Counted from the stretch's first letter, positions 25,807 through 34,971 are shown. The stretch is 35,303 nucleotides of DNA from Thermoplasmata archaeon (GCA_021846395.1 JAJZXB010000014.1:1-35303); one strand, 5' to 3'. Program-made: numbers and translations. The notes: generated by a model not told the origin, from the letters alone.

Positions 25807-26764
25807 ATATATAATAGAAACGTCTGCAGAAAATCCCGATTTAAGCAGAAATGAAATTGTATCAATAAAAGATACGTATAACAATTTTGATATAATATAC
25901 AATAATGAAAAATTTTTTCTCGTCAGGGGAGATATGGACAACCTGAAAGACGGGGCATTTGTTAATTACATATCCAGGATACTTGACAAAAAGGATAATT
26001 TTGAACGTCTTAAAGCAGACATTCCGGATGGAAAATTTTTTGTGAGGGCATCCGGATGTGGGAAGAATGAGAGTGAGTTTATAGAGTCAAGCATTGGAAA
26101 AATTCTCAATGGCAAAGGAAGAATTTCATTCACAAGCCCGAATTTTAAAATAAGGGTCATTAAGGTAAATGAGTGGTATTTGTGCATTCAAACCTATGAA
26201 AAAAACAAAAAAGACCTCGAATCACGAAGGGCTCCATTAAGGCCTTTCTTTTCTCCAGTATCACTTCACCCTAAATATGCAAGGTACATTGTCAATACAT
26301 CTTATACAAAAAAAGATGATACGCTGCTTGACCCTTTTTGTGGCACTGGTGGCATTTTAATAGAAGCAGCTCTAACCGGCAGAAAAATAATAGGCAATGA
26401 TGCTTCCCTGAATATGGTAATGGGGGCAAAATTGAACCTCAAATATTTTGATATAAAGAATGCGGTTATGTACAATCAGGATATAAATAATTTAAAACTT
26501 GACAAAAATGTTGATGCCATTGTTACTGATATGCCCTATGGCAGGAGTTCAACATTGAATAAAAATGATATACAGAATCTCTATAAAAACTCATTCGAAA
26601 AATTTAATGAATTTTTAAAGCCGCATGGCCATTGCTCAATAATAATAAACAATCTTGATTTTCTAGAGTATTCAAAAAAATATTTTAAAATAAATAAAAC
26701 AATACCTGTCTATCAGCACAAATCCCTAACAAGGTTTTTTATTGCAATGGAAAAAATCAATTGA
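25793..26764 (+). CDS. tRNA guanine-10 N2-methyltransferase, Trm-G10/Trm11-like
   Basis: A 323-residue enzyme with an N-terminal THUMP-like RNA-binding domain (about 1-150) and a Rossmann methyltransferase domain. Motif I is LLDPFCGTGGILIEA and the catalytic motif IV is IVTDMPYGRSST (D-M-P-Y-G, normally N/D-P-P-Y/F). The archaeal enzyme makes m2G/m22G at position 10 of tRNA. I start it at the ATG at 25793, which gives the usual length; the frame is open to 25730, but that extension lies wholly inside rpoL. The tail overlaps the converging ileS by 8 nt. Confidence 0.92.
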   Translation: MDQNRYIIETSAENPDLSRNEIVSIKDTYNNFDIIYNNEKFFLVRGDMDNLKDGAFVNYISRILDKKDNFERLKADIPDGKFFVRASGCGKNESEFIESSIGKILNGKGRISFTSPNFKIRVIKVNEWYLCIQTYEKNKKDLESRRAPLRPFFSPVSLHPKYARYIVNTSYTKKDDTLLDPFCGTGGILIEAALTGRKIIGNDASLNMVMGAKLNLKYFDIKNAVMYNQDINNLKLDKNVDAIVTDMPYGRSSTLNKNDIQNLYKNSFEKFNEFLKPHGHCSIIINNLDFLEYSKKYFKINKTIPVYQHKSLTRFFIAMEKIN

Positions 26765-29700
26765 CTTTTTCTATTTTTATGCCTATTTTTTCACTGTCAA
26801 TGTCCCACATCTTTAGATCCTCATCCACCGTAAATATAATATCTCTGGTTAATGTTTCATTCCTGATCATTTCGTCATATTTTTTCACTGATTCCATTAT
26901 CTGGTTATTACAGTTTAAATATGTGGCAATATACTGGGAGTATTCAAGATTCAGATCCTTTCTCATTATCTGTATTCTCCTTATTATTTCCCTCGCGTAA
27001 CCGATTAACTTAAGATTTTCGTCAATATTTTTATTTATGAATACAGCTATGCCAAGTTTTGCGTCTGATGTAAACGAATAATCCGGTTCAGGTATCTCCT
27101 CAATATTCAGCATATCTCCTGTAAATTTATTATTCTGATAGCTTATATTTCCATTATGTATCAATTCCTCATAAAGCCTTTTTGAATTTTGCAATGCATA
27201 ATCGGCGAATTCTGCAGTATGCGACTTTAATACCGGGGCTATTTTTGAATAGTTTGGCTTAATTATTATATTCAGGGGCTTCTCATTTACCTTTATCAAT
27301 TTTATTTTTTCAGAATTCAACTCTGGAGATATTATGTCCAGAATTTCACTGGTCATGCTTACATCGCTGTAAATAAGTATTTCACTTACTGGTTGCCTTC
27401 CCTTTATGCCTGTATCCTGCCTGGCCCTTCTTGCCAGTTCCAGTATATTCATTGCATATTTGAACTGGTTTTCGAGATCAGCATTCACAAAACCCGCATC
27501 CATGTTTGGAAATGATTCTTCGTGTACACTTTTTTCCTCACCAGAAAGCAACAGGTAGATATATTCGGAATAAAATGGGGTGAATGGTGCCAGCATTTTA
27601 ACCACGGTCAAAATAGAATGATACAGCACTTCATATGACAGTTTCTTTTGCCTGTTTAATTCACCTTCCCAGAATCTTTTCCTTGAAAGCCTCAAATAGA
27701 AGTTGGAAAAATCATCAATAAAATCAACCAGATTTTTTAATGCTATATGCATATTATAGTTGTCCATATTATTTCTGACATTTTTTATTGTTGAATTTAA
27801 CCTTGATAAAAGCCATTTATCAATCAGGTTATCTGGTTTTTCAAGTTTTTCAAACACAAAGTTATCAAGGTTTGCATTGGAGGAAAAAAATGAATATATG
27901 TTCCCAAGTGTGCCAAGGGTCTTTCTTGACAGGTCTCCTATTAACTTTTTATCTATGGACTTCGAATTCCAGGGCGCGCCTGAAAAGAAGAATAACCTTG
28001 CAGCATCTGCTCCGTACGTCTCTATGAATTCCCTCGCCGTGACAAAATTACCCTTGCTCTTGCTCATCTTCTGGCCATGTTCATCAAGAATAAACGCAAT
28101 TGAAAGAACGTTTTTATATGCATTTGTTCCGAATAAAAGCGAGGATATAACGTGCTGAGTGTAAAACCATCCCCTTGTTTGGTCTATGGCTTCAGTGATA
28201 AAATCAACAGGTATGTTGTTTATGGGCTTAAAATCTTTATTGGCCGGATAATGCATTGCGGCATAATTTGCACTTCCCGAATCAAACCATGTATCTATAA
28301 CATAGGGCTCTCTTTCCATTGTTTCAGAGCAATATGGGCATTTTAGCTTAACATTATCGATAAATGGCCTGTGCAGGTCTTCAGGTATTGTACCTCCAAA
28401 TTTTTTTATGTCTTCCCTGCCACCTATTGCAATATAGTGGTTGCTTTTGCATTTCCATATTGGCAATGGAGTTCCCCAGTAACGATCCCTGCTTAAAGCC
28501 CAGTCCTTTGCTTCTGACAGAAAATTGCCGAATCTCCCCTCCTTTATATAATCAGGATACCAGTTTATTTTTTCATTATTATCCACAAGAAGGTTTCTTA
28601 TTTCCGAAACCTTTATGAACCATGCATCCAGGGGATAATACAGCAATCTGGTACTGCAGCGGTAACAGAATGGATATGTATGCTTTATTTTCTGGCTCTT
28701 GAAAAGTACTTTATTTTTCTTTAAATAATCTATTATTGGTATGTTGGCATCTGAAACAAAGGTATTTTTCCAGGGTACCAGATCGTTGAATTTTCCATCA
28801 AGCAAAACAGGATTGACTATGCCTGCTTTTTCCTTTTTGGCAATTTCAAAATCATCCATACCGAATGCGGGTGCTGCATGAACTATGCCGGTACCATCTT
28901 CTGATGTTACAAAATCGCCAGAAACGATCTTGAGGGTATTTTCTGGTAATTTAATAAATGGCATCAGTTGATAATATTCTAGGTTCACAAGGTCTTTGCC
29001 CTTGAATGTTGATATTAATTTATAATCCTTGAACAACTGGTCAACAATGGATGATAAAAGATAGTACTCATTTCCCTCACTTGATATTAACGAATATTCA
29101 AATACAGGATTAACAACCAAAAATTCATTGGATGGCAATGTCCATGGGGTTGTTGTCCATGCTATGAAATAACGGTTATTATAATTCTTCTCCCTGAATT
29201 TAACATATACTGACGGGTCGTCAACATTTTTATATCCCTGTGCAATCTCATGTGAACTAAGTGAAGTTCCACATCTCGGACAATATGGCACAATTTTATA
29301 ATCCTTTGTTAACATCTTTTTATCGAACAATGTTTTTAATGCCCACCATTCGCTTTCCATATAATCATTTTTTAAGGTTATATATGAATTCTTTCTATCA
29401 ATCCAGAAACCAATTAAATTGTCAACTTCGTCCCATTCGTCTATATACCTGAATATGCTTTCTTTACAGTATTCATTGAATTTTTCAATGCCAAAACTCT
29501 CTATTTCTGTTTTACTGTTAAAACCAAAATGTTTTTCGGCTTCAAGTTCTACTGGAAGACCATGGCAATCCCAGCCCCCTGTTCTTCTGAATATATCATA
29601 ACCGTCCATGAATTTATATCTCATGACAGTATCCTTCATTGTTCTTGTCATTAAGTGCCCAACATGAGGTTTCCCATTTGCTGTGGGAGGGCCTTCAAGA

Positions 29701-29840
29701 AATATGAATTTTTTCATATCTCTTTTTTTATGAATGATTTTATCTATGATGTCGTTTTTTTTCCAGTAATCCAGAATTTCATTATCTATATCGTATATCG
29801 ATTTATTTGTATCAATGCTATTGTATACCTTATCTGTCAT
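26757..29840 (-). CDS. ileS: Isoleucyl-tRNA synthetase
   Basis: A 1027-residue class I synthetase. The HIGH motif appears as GPPTANGKPHVGH (residues 50-62) and the KMSKS loop is intact as EHGQKMSKSKGN. The editing (CP1) domain has TTPWTLPSN, and the aminoacylation domain has GWDCHGLPVE. Zinc-type cysteine pairs (CPRCGTS, CYRCSTR, CPYCSE) are visible. The C-terminal anticodon-binding and zinc-less tail is typical of archaeal/eukaryal-type IleRS. Its start region has AT-rich promoter sequence, about 100 bp behind the MFS gene end. Confidence 0.98.
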   Translation of the reverse strand: MTDKVYNSIDTNKSIYDIDNEILDYWKKNDIIDKIIHKKRDMKKFIFLEGPPTANGKPHVGHLMTRTMKDTVMRYKFMDGYDIFRRTGGWDCHGLPVELEAEKHFGFNSKTEIESFGIEKFNEYCKESIFRYIDEWDEVDNLIGFWIDRKNSYITLKNDYMESEWWALKTLFDKKMLTKDYKIVPYCPRCGTSLSSHEIAQGYKNVDDPSVYVKFREKNYNNRYFIAWTTTPWTLPSNEFLVVNPVFEYSLISSEGNEYYLLSSIVDQLFKDYKLISTFKGKDLVNLEYYQLMPFIKLPENTLKIVSGDFVTSEDGTGIVHAAPAFGMDDFEIAKKEKAGIVNPVLLDGKFNDLVPWKNTFVSDANIPIIDYLKKNKVLFKSQKIKHTYPFCYRCSTRLLYYPLDAWFIKVSEIRNLLVDNNEKINWYPDYIKEGRFGNFLSEAKDWALSRDRYWGTPLPIWKCKSNHYIAIGGREDIKKFGGTIPEDLHRPFIDNVKLKCPYCSETMEREPYVIDTWFDSGSANYAAMHYPANKDFKPINNIPVDFITEAIDQTRGWFYTQHVISSLLFGTNAYKNVLSIAFILDEHGQKMSKSKGNFVTAREFIETYGADAARLFFFSGAPWNSKSIDKKLIGDLSRKTLGTLGNIYSFFSSNANLDNFVFEKLEKPDNLIDKWLLSRLNSTIKNVRNNMDNYNMHIALKNLVDFIDDFSNFYLRLSRKRFWEGELNRQKKLSYEVLYHSILTVVKMLAPFTPFYSEYIYLLLSGEEKSVHEESFPNMDAGFVNADLENQFKYAMNILELARRARQDTGIKGRQPVSEILIYSDVSMTSEILDIISPELNSEKIKLIKVNEKPLNIIIKPNYSKIAPVLKSHTAEFADYALQNSKRLYEELIHNGNISYQNNKFTGDMLNIEEIPEPDYSFTSDAKLGIAVFINKNIDENLKLIGYAREIIRRIQIMRKDLNLEYSQYIATYLNCNNQIMESVKKYDEMIRNETLTRDIIFTVDEDLKMWDIDSEKIGIKIEKVN

Positions 29841-29944
29841 TTACCACTTTAGTAATAAAATGTATATATTATTTTTTATATGCCTGTTATTATACAATAT
29901 GGGCTCAATTGAGTTTTTCTAAAAACCAACAATTCTTGAAATTA

Positions 29945-31165
29945 TCAATTATTTATTGTAATATTTGTATTTGGCACCTCATTTTTAGACCTAAGATTAA
30001 AGATAACAGAGATAATCATCAACAATGTCATGGGTACTGCAGTAATATAAATAGCAAATCTTATTGTGTAATATTGAGATATTAAACCGAACAAAAATGG
30101 TATCAGGAAAAATATTATGTTCAAAATGAATGTAAACACTGAATAAACTATGTTTAGATATTCAATATCTATGCTTGCTACTACATAGAAGCTTGAAATT
30201 GGATATATTGTTCCGTGTGGTATACCCAGAATTAATAAGGCTATCAGGAATATTATATAATTATTGCTTAATCCAAGCATAATATATCCAATTACGCTGA
30301 ATATGAATGCTGCATACATTAAACTATCTCTGTTCTTAACATTCTTCACTGATAAAATTAGCCTTGAGATAAAGGATACCGAGTAAAATGCCGCCAGAAG
30401 ATAAAAAAATATATCGGGATTTATTCCGTTATATCCCGTTCCAATAATGCTGCCATATGTTACTAAAAGTATAAATGGAAATGCATATGCTATATTGCCT
30501 AACATTGCAAATAATACCTTTCCCTGTTTAAGTGAAGAGGATGCTTTTGCCAGAATCTCTGAAAATTTAAGATTCTTCTTTCCCTCTGGCAATTTTATTC
30601 TTATTGAAAGAGAATACATTAAAATGGATGAAATCAGGGATATAAAAAAGAATATAATAAAGGCATATCTTACACTTATAAAAGAAACAATATAACCCTG
30701 CAATAAAACACCAAAGATTAAGCTCAGTGACAGGGATGCTGTATACGCGGCAATGTAATTTGCCCTTTTATCTGGAGGAGAGATCAAGTTTGTAACAGTC
30801 ATCAATAGGGGCTGCACGATACCCATTGCGGACCCGCTTATCAGTGATAATAAAAAAACTTCGTATATATTGGTAGTAAACATATATAAGAAAATTACTA
30901 TTGTCATGATAAAAAGAAATATTGTGATAACTTTAGGTGTTTTGCTGATGTTTACCTTACCATTTATAAGCACGTTTGAAATAAGTGCCCCGATGCCATA
31001 TAAAGTTGCGGTTAACCCTACATAAAACACGTTGGCAAAAAGAATGTATCTTGAAAAAACAGGAACAACTGTCATGAGCATATTGGTAGATGCACGCATT
31101 GTGAATGTAACAGATAATAATATAATTATATTTATTAAAAATAATTTAGTGTTGGTATTATTCAT
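29945..31165 (-). CDS. Major facilitator superfamily transporter
   Basis: A 406-residue membrane protein with about twelve spans. MFS features include RASTNMLMTVVPVFSRYI in span 1, GSAMGIVQPLLMTVTNLIS near spans 4-5 with PPDKRANYIAAYTAS after it, and LLILGIPHGTIYPISSFYV near span 10. This pattern resembles drug-efflux-like MFS carriers, but the substrate cannot be assigned. It stands alone on the minus strand. Export of the array peptides at 32-35 kb by this carrier is conceivable but unsupported. Confidence 0.85.
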   Translation of the reverse strand: MNNTNTKLFLINIIILLSVTFTMRASTNMLMTVVPVFSRYILFANVFYVGLTATLYGIGALISNVLINGKVNISKTPKVITIFLFIMTIVIFLYMFTTNIYEVFLLSLISGSAMGIVQPLLMTVTNLISPPDKRANYIAAYTASLSLSLIFGVLLQGYIVSFISVRYAFIIFFFISLISSILMYSLSIRIKLPEGKKNLKFSEILAKASSSLKQGKVLFAMLGNIAYAFPFILLVTYGSIIGTGYNGINPDIFFYLLAAFYSVSFISRLILSVKNVKNRDSLMYAAFIFSVIGYIMLGLSNNYIIFLIALLILGIPHGTIYPISSFYVVASIDIEYLNIVYSVFTFILNIIFFLIPFLFGLISQYYTIRFAIYITAVPMTLLMIISVIFNLRSKNEVPNTNITINN

Positions 31166-31222
31166 TTATAAAGTATTACATATTGGTATATATTTATTTT
31201 TGAACAGGTTCAAGATTGTCCA

Positions 31223-31965
31223 TTATTTTTTTTTCAACAATAAAATTATTGGCAGCATTAAAGTTATTATCAGTATAATAAACACTATATTTGTTATCAG
31301 GCCAAAGACAATCACGGTTGAAAAACCGGCAAATGCAATGATCGCAATAAGAAGATAATAATATCTTAGATAGGGGCTTCTATTTGACTTATGAATATAT
31401 AAATAAATACCGGTAAAAGAATCGATGGCAAATTCAAACATTAAAAATATACCGGATATGGATAATAATTCAGCAAATAAACTTTCAAGCGATGGCAAAA
31501 ATAATATTAAGGAATTTATTGCTTCAGCAGAAATGGTTATTAGGATTAAATATGACCGTGGCGTTCCGTTTTTTTGTGCGTATATCCAAATAAATTGAGA
31601 AATAATTTATCTCTTGACATTGCATACCATGCCCTGCTTAGAATATATGTTGTTAGCCATAAGGAACTCGCAGTTGATGAAATAACTGCAATATCCATTA
31701 TAAGAGAATATCTTGGTGTTATATATTGAGACCATGTGACCAAAGGGTCAATGCTGTTTGATAACAATTCCATTGGTGTTTCTGCATCCATCAATGTCAT
31801 TGTGACAATATAAATTATAAAAACGGAAATAAAACCTATTATTCCTGTTGTACCAGGCCATTTTTTTATTAAATGATTCCTCTGAAGCATATGAATCCAT
31901 TTCCCAGCCATCCATTATTGTTGCTATTACCGGAAATGCAAGCATAAAACTGTACGGTCTTATTG
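31223..31965 (-). pseudogene. Broken APC-superfamily amino-acid permease
   Basis: The minus strand encodes the C-terminal half of an APC-type amino-acid permease in at least three pieces. The first (31748-31965) holds PVIATIMDGWEMDSYASEES, the family's helix with a conserved Gly-Trp-Glu and Glu-Glu. A frameshift near 31880 leads to the second (31546-31911; WPGTTGIIGFISVFIIYIVT, STASSLWLTTYILSRAWYAM). Another shift near 31570 leads to the last (31223-31498; three spans, basic end). The N-terminal six or so spans are absent. It borders the peptide array and separates it from the MFS gene. Confidence 0.85.
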
Positions 31966-32116
31966 ATCTGTTAATTTATGACTGGAAAGTCACTGAGCCT
32001 GCGATGTGTATGAAATACGAATGTTTGTATTGCTATATTGCATATTTTTGATAGATATTCATCTACGGTTGCATTTATAAGAGATTTTCAATTTACTGTT
32101 TTCTGTTATTATTTCA

Positions 32117-32566
32117 TCATTTCCTATACATGTATTTATTAAAGATTGCCCTAATATGTTCACTGTAAATAACCGTGAATATTATCAATATCACAACTGG
32201 TATAAATGCATAAATGTATAATTTATAAATAAGTAAGGGTATTATTATTAAAATAGATATAAGGTATGTTGTGGATATTATTCCTACTTTTATGTTTTCC
32301 TTCCTTATATTATTGTATTTTTTAAGATCTAAATCTTTATAATAATTTTCTTTATTCCTTTTTATTAATTTATTATATCCATATATGTGCAATGCTAAAA
32401 GAGCCGCTATGGAAAAAGCCAATAGAATAAATATTATCGTATTCATTACATTAGGCGATTTTACAAATATTAATGATATTATTATCATGGCCAAAAATAT
32501 TGAAAGAAATGCTATTCTTATTTTAGACCATTTTAATTCTCTTACAATTATTTTATTGCTTTCCAT
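32117..32566 (-). CDS. 149-residue membrane protein paired with array protein A (candidate immunity protein)
   Basis: The start is the ATG at 32566, which is 1 nt behind the stop of array protein A. A longer in-frame reading (to 32647) would overlap A entirely and is unlikely. The protein has four hydrophobic segments in two pairs (about 20-33 and 38-60, then 85-105 and 110-130), separated by a basic linker with YYKDLDLKKYNN. I recognise no family. Its position directly behind an array peptide and its lack of resemblance to the other partners fit a cognate immunity or accessory protein. The role is inferred. Confidence 0.65.
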   Translation of the reverse strand: MESNKIIVRELKWSKIRIAFLSIFLAMIIISLIFVKSPNVMNTIIFILLAFSIAALLALHIYGYNKLIKRNKENYYKDLDLKKYNNIRKENIKVGIISTTYLISILIIIPLLIYKLYIYAFIPVVILIIFTVIYSEHIRAIFNKYMYRK

Positions 32567-32567
32567 A

Positions 32568-32939
32568 TTAAAAGACCCCGAAACAAGCATCAAACATTCC
32601 AAGTTCACCCACTGCACCCACAAAATCAGTAAGTGCCATATACCCATAGAAAGCGGTCATTGTATCAAAGGTTACATTTACCCCCGGTATACCTTGAATT
32701 AAAACAAACGCTGCGATAACAGCGATTATTGATATTATGCACCACCAATTATAATCTACCACCATTGCATTCGTTTCACTTATATTCATGGACTTTACAG
32801 TATTATTTGTTTTACTTAACATTGAATTCATTGCCATTGAGATGTAATTATTTTCTATACCGAATTTATGCATTGTAATATTGTTTGAATTCATATAATA
32901 CATTGATAATAAATAAATGGAATTTATTAAAGTTTTCAT
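32568..32939 (-). CDS. Array protein A: conserved leader with variable hydrophobic core (candidate archaeocin precursor)
   Basis: A 123-residue protein. Residues 1-60 form the conserved N-terminal half shared with B, C and D (MKTLINSIYL at the start, TMHKFGIENNY in the middle, MNISETNAMV at the end). After it come Trp65-Trp66-Cys67 and a hydrophobic, Gly/Ala-rich segment of two membrane-length helices, then Cys119 in the ending MFDACFGVF. Core residues share little with the other three copies. It begins 4 nt behind the 80-residue membrane protein, with CTGGTTACC conserved just upstream of the start codon, as in copy C. No modification enzyme lies within the window. Confidence 0.8.
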   Translation of the reverse strand: MKTLINSIYLLSMYYMNSNNITMHKFGIENNYISMAMNSMLSKTNNTVKSMNISETNAMVVDYNWWCIISIIAVIAAFVLIQGIPGVNVTFDTMTAFYGYMALTDFVGAVGELGMFDACFGVF

Positions 32940-32943
32940 CTGG

Positions 32944-33186
32944 TTACCATAAAATATTATTTATGTTGGCAAATTGTTTTCTTTTATGTATGTATAGATA
33001 CAAATTAGATCCCAATAATATTAAAAATGCAATATATAGAATCAATATTGTAAACATGTTTTTATATGCATTTTTTAAATCAATAAATATTGCCAGAGTT
33101 AGGAAAATTAAAAATAGGGAATACACTACAATTCCAATTTTCAATTTTTTCAATAGTGCAAATTCATTATCCCCATTATCTTTCAT
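32944..33186 (-). CDS. 80-residue two-to-three-span membrane protein (paralog of the 34717-34962 gene)
   Basis: A small basic membrane protein with hydrophobic segments at about 13-35 and 45-65, and a cationic tail ending NINNILW. It is clearly related to the 81-residue protein at 34717: LKIGIVVYSLF vs LKIAIAVMALY, then LYLYIHK vs IYLYIHN, and the same terminal NILW. Both copies stand immediately before an array protein. A ribosome site AAGGTG precedes the ATG. Unlike the other partners it has no intact array protein upstream; only a short remnant precedes it (33187-33270). A candidate immunity gene that lost its peptide. Confidence 0.72.
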   Translation of the reverse strand: MKDNGDNEFALLKKLKIGIVVYSLFLIFLTLAIFIDLKNAYKNMFTILILYIAFLILLGSNLYLYIHKRKQFANINNILW

Positions 33187-33270
33187 GTTAACACCTTAAC
33201 CAAATATGGAAGAGCCTATTAAATTTACAGCAATTATGTTACACAATAGAAAAACCCATTATTCAAATTA
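33187..33270 (-). other. Short remnant between two membrane-protein genes, possible end of a lost array peptide
   Basis: The 84-bp gap reads, on the minus strand, an open stretch WVFLLCNIIAVNLIGSSIFG that ends at a stop followed directly by the AAGGTG site of the 80-residue gene. The placement (short hydrophobic end, stop, ribosome site, membrane protein) matches the ends of array proteins D and B. No ATG or leader remains. It may be the stump of a deleted peptide gene. Confidence 0.3.
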
Positions 33271-33678
33271 TTATTCGTCGTTTTTTAATTTCCTTTTAGT
33301 AATTGAGTAAAAATATGATAATATTATAACTAAAAATATAATAGCTGATAATCCAGATATTATTATATTCATTGTTAACAATGTTATACTTATTAACATA
33401 ATTCCAAATATTATTGATATTACAAAAAATAATTTTTTGTCTTCGGTTCTAATAATTATTTTCTCCTTGTTGTTAATGATTTTATTTTTTTCATAGTAAT
33501 ATGTGAAAATTATCGTAATCATAAGTAATGAAAAGAAGATGATAGCACTTTCAGTTATTATTTTTCCATTATCATATAAAAAGATGAAAATTTCTATTAA
33601 TAATTCTATTAAAATAGCTATTAATAAAAGAACTATAAAAACACGTAATTTGTATAATTTATTTATATTATTTTTCAT
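33271..33678 (-). CDS. 135-residue membrane protein paired with array protein B (candidate immunity protein)
   Basis: Four hydrophobic segments in two hairpins (about 11-33 and 41-60, then 78-98 and 102-122) and a charged Lys-rich linker and tail. The arrangement recalls the 149-residue partner of copy A, but I see no clear sequence match. It starts 6 nt behind the stop of array protein B, and the B stop codon (TGA) lies inside its GGTGA ribosome site. This indicates tight coupling of the two products. The family is unknown to me, and immunity is inferred from position. Confidence 0.65.
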   Translation of the reverse strand: MKNNINKLYKLRVFIVLLLIAILIELLIEIFIFLYDNGKIITESAIIFFSLLMITIIFTYYYEKNKIINNKEKIIIRTEDKKLFFVISIIFGIMLISITLLTMNIIISGLSAIIFLVIILSYFYSITKRKLKNDE

Positions 33679-33684
33679 ATTAAA

Positions 33685-34056
33685 TCACCAATTACATGCA
33701 TGACCCACGGAAAGTATTCCGAAAATCGTAGTGCCAAAATATCCTACTAACCAAATCATGGCAGGAGCACCTATTCCATCTGTTCCAACTGTAACAAATG
33801 CGGCACTGGCAATGACAATACTCATAGCAAATATAAAGGCAATTATCGATATTATGCACCATAACTCTGAATCAATTACCATGGCATTCGTTTCACTTAT
33901 ATTCATAGATTTTGCAGTATTATTTGTCTTGCCCAACATTGAATTCATTGCCATTGAGATGTAATTATTTTCTATACCGAATTTATGCATTGTAATATTG
34001 TTTGAATTCATATAATACATTAATATTAAGTCAATTGAATATATTAAGGTTTTCAT
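33685..34056 (-). CDS. Array protein B (candidate archaeocin precursor)
   Basis: A 123-residue protein of the same layout: leader 1-60 almost identical to A, C and D (28-residue block encoded by invariant DNA), Trp66-Cys67, a hydrophobic core with AFIFAMSIVIASAAFVTVG and a Gly-rich part with GYFGTTIFGILSVG, and Cys121 in the ending HACNW. Its upstream region lacks the CTGGTTACC element found before copies A and C. The stop overlaps the ribosome site of the 135-residue gene. Confidence 0.8.
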   Translation of the reverse strand: MKTLIYSIDLILMYYMNSNNITMHKFGIENNYISMAMNSMLGKTNNTAKSMNISETNAMVIDSELWCIISIIAFIFAMSIVIASAAFVTVGTDGIGAPAMIWLVGYFGTTIFGILSVGHACNW

Positions 34057-34084
34057 GCAATTAATATGGAATATAGAAAATATA

Positions 34085-34297
34085 TTATTTTCTAAATAAT
34101 TGCTCGGGCTTCTTATTTTTAATTAAAATTGCCATAACTATTCCAAGTATAAGTCCCATTAAATAAATAATAAACGTAATTTTGCTTTTTGATAATATTG
34201 CAATAATAATTTCTAAAGTGGAAAAGGAAATTAGATAGTAAGTTGTTATCATTACCAATAATTTTTTCCTTTTTTTATCCATATTTTTAATATACAT
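34085..34297 (-). CDS. 70-residue two-span membrane protein paired with array protein C
   Basis: I start this protein at the ATG at 34297. A GTG at 34306 is in frame but lies inside the AGGTGA ribosome site itself and cannot be the start. The protein has a basic N terminus (NMDKKRKK), two hydrophobic segments (about 11-34 and 39-58) and a Lys-rich tail ending LFRK. It begins about 16 nt behind the stop of array protein C. It is unlike the other partners in sequence. Candidate immunity protein by position only. Confidence 0.62.
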   Translation of the reverse strand: MYIKNMDKKRKKLLVMITTYYLISFSTLEIIIAILSKSKITFIIYLMGLILGIVMAILIKNKKPEQLFRK

Positions 34298-34313
34298 TTT
34301 ATTCACCTATTAA

Positions 34314-34712
34314 TTACGGCATTCCCGCTTCCCCATATGGCCAAGGACAAGTATGTGTCATACTAAACACATTTTTAACAACACTAAATGCTCCAAATCC
34401 AAAGGTAGCTATTGCAACTAATAATGCCCAACCAACAGGGTTTGTTAATAATACGGCTGCAGCTGCTATTACAGCTATCCAACCACCTATTTCCGATAAA
34501 ACGGATAATATACATCCCCAATTGTTATCAATTACCATTGCATTTGTACTATTTATCTTCACATTCTTTACAGTATTATTTGTTTTACCCAACATGGAAT
34601 TCATTGCCATTGAGATGTAATTATTTTCTATACCGAATTTATGCATTGTAATATTGTTTGAATTCATATAATACAGTGATGATAAATAAATGGAATTTAT
34701 TAAAGCTTTCAT
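34314..34712 (-). CDS. Array protein C (candidate archaeocin precursor)
   Basis: A 132-residue protein. The leader matches the others (MKALINSIYL; then the invariant part with MHKFGIENNY), but its end differs slightly (KNVKINSTNAMVID). Cys67 follows Trp65-Gly66. The core is very rich in Ala, Gly and Val (IAVIAAAAVLLTNPVGWALL, then FGFGAFSVV), and Cys122 lies in THTCPWPYG, with a longer tail than in the other copies. It begins 4 nt behind the 81-residue membrane protein, and CTGGTTACC is conserved before its start as in copy A. Confidence 0.8.
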   Translation of the reverse strand: MKALINSIYLSSLYYMNSNNITMHKFGIENNYISMAMNSMLGKTNNTVKNVKINSTNAMVIDNNWGCILSVLSEIGGWIAVIAAAAVLLTNPVGWALLVAIATFGFGAFSVVKNVFSMTHTCPWPYGEAGMP

Positions 34713-34716
34713 CTGG

Positions 34717-34962
34717 TTACCATAATATATTTTTTATATGGTTAAGTTTTTTTTTATTATGTATATATAAATATATATATATTAATAAAGACGGTAAAGT
34801 CATTAAATAGAGATAAAAAAAATTCACTCTATTTTCATATGCCCATTTTAAATTAAACATTGCAACTATTGTTATACTAATAGAATATAATGCCATTACT
34901 GCTATTGCAATTTTTAATCCTTTCAACCCTTTTAACATTGGTTCTTCTTTATCGTTTTTCAT
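34717..34962 (-). CDS. 81-residue membrane protein paired with array protein D
   Basis: A small protein with a charged N terminus (KNDKEEP), three hydrophobic stretches (about 16-33, then a middle segment ending LKWAYEN, then FFYLYLMTLPSLLIYIYLYI) and a basic tail ending in NILW. It is a paralog of the 80-residue protein at 32944. An AAGGTGAT ribosome site, overlapping the end of array protein D, precedes the ATG. Since the same two paralogs also stand just before copies A and C, it may instead belong with the downstream peptide. Confidence 0.72.
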   Translation of the reverse strand: MKNDKEEPMLKGLKGLKIAIAVMALYSISITIVAMFNLKWAYENRVNFFYLYLMTLPSLLIYIYLYIHNKKKLNHIKNILW

Positions 34963-34971
34963 ATTATCACC

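Noticed and set aside
32567-32647. N-terminal extension of the 149-residue membrane protein to 32647
   Set aside because: It lies wholly inside array protein A; the ATG 1 nt behind the stop of A is the natural start.
34298-34306. GTG at 34306 as start of the small membrane protein
   Set aside because: The GTG is part of the AGGTGA ribosome site that serves the ATG at 34297.
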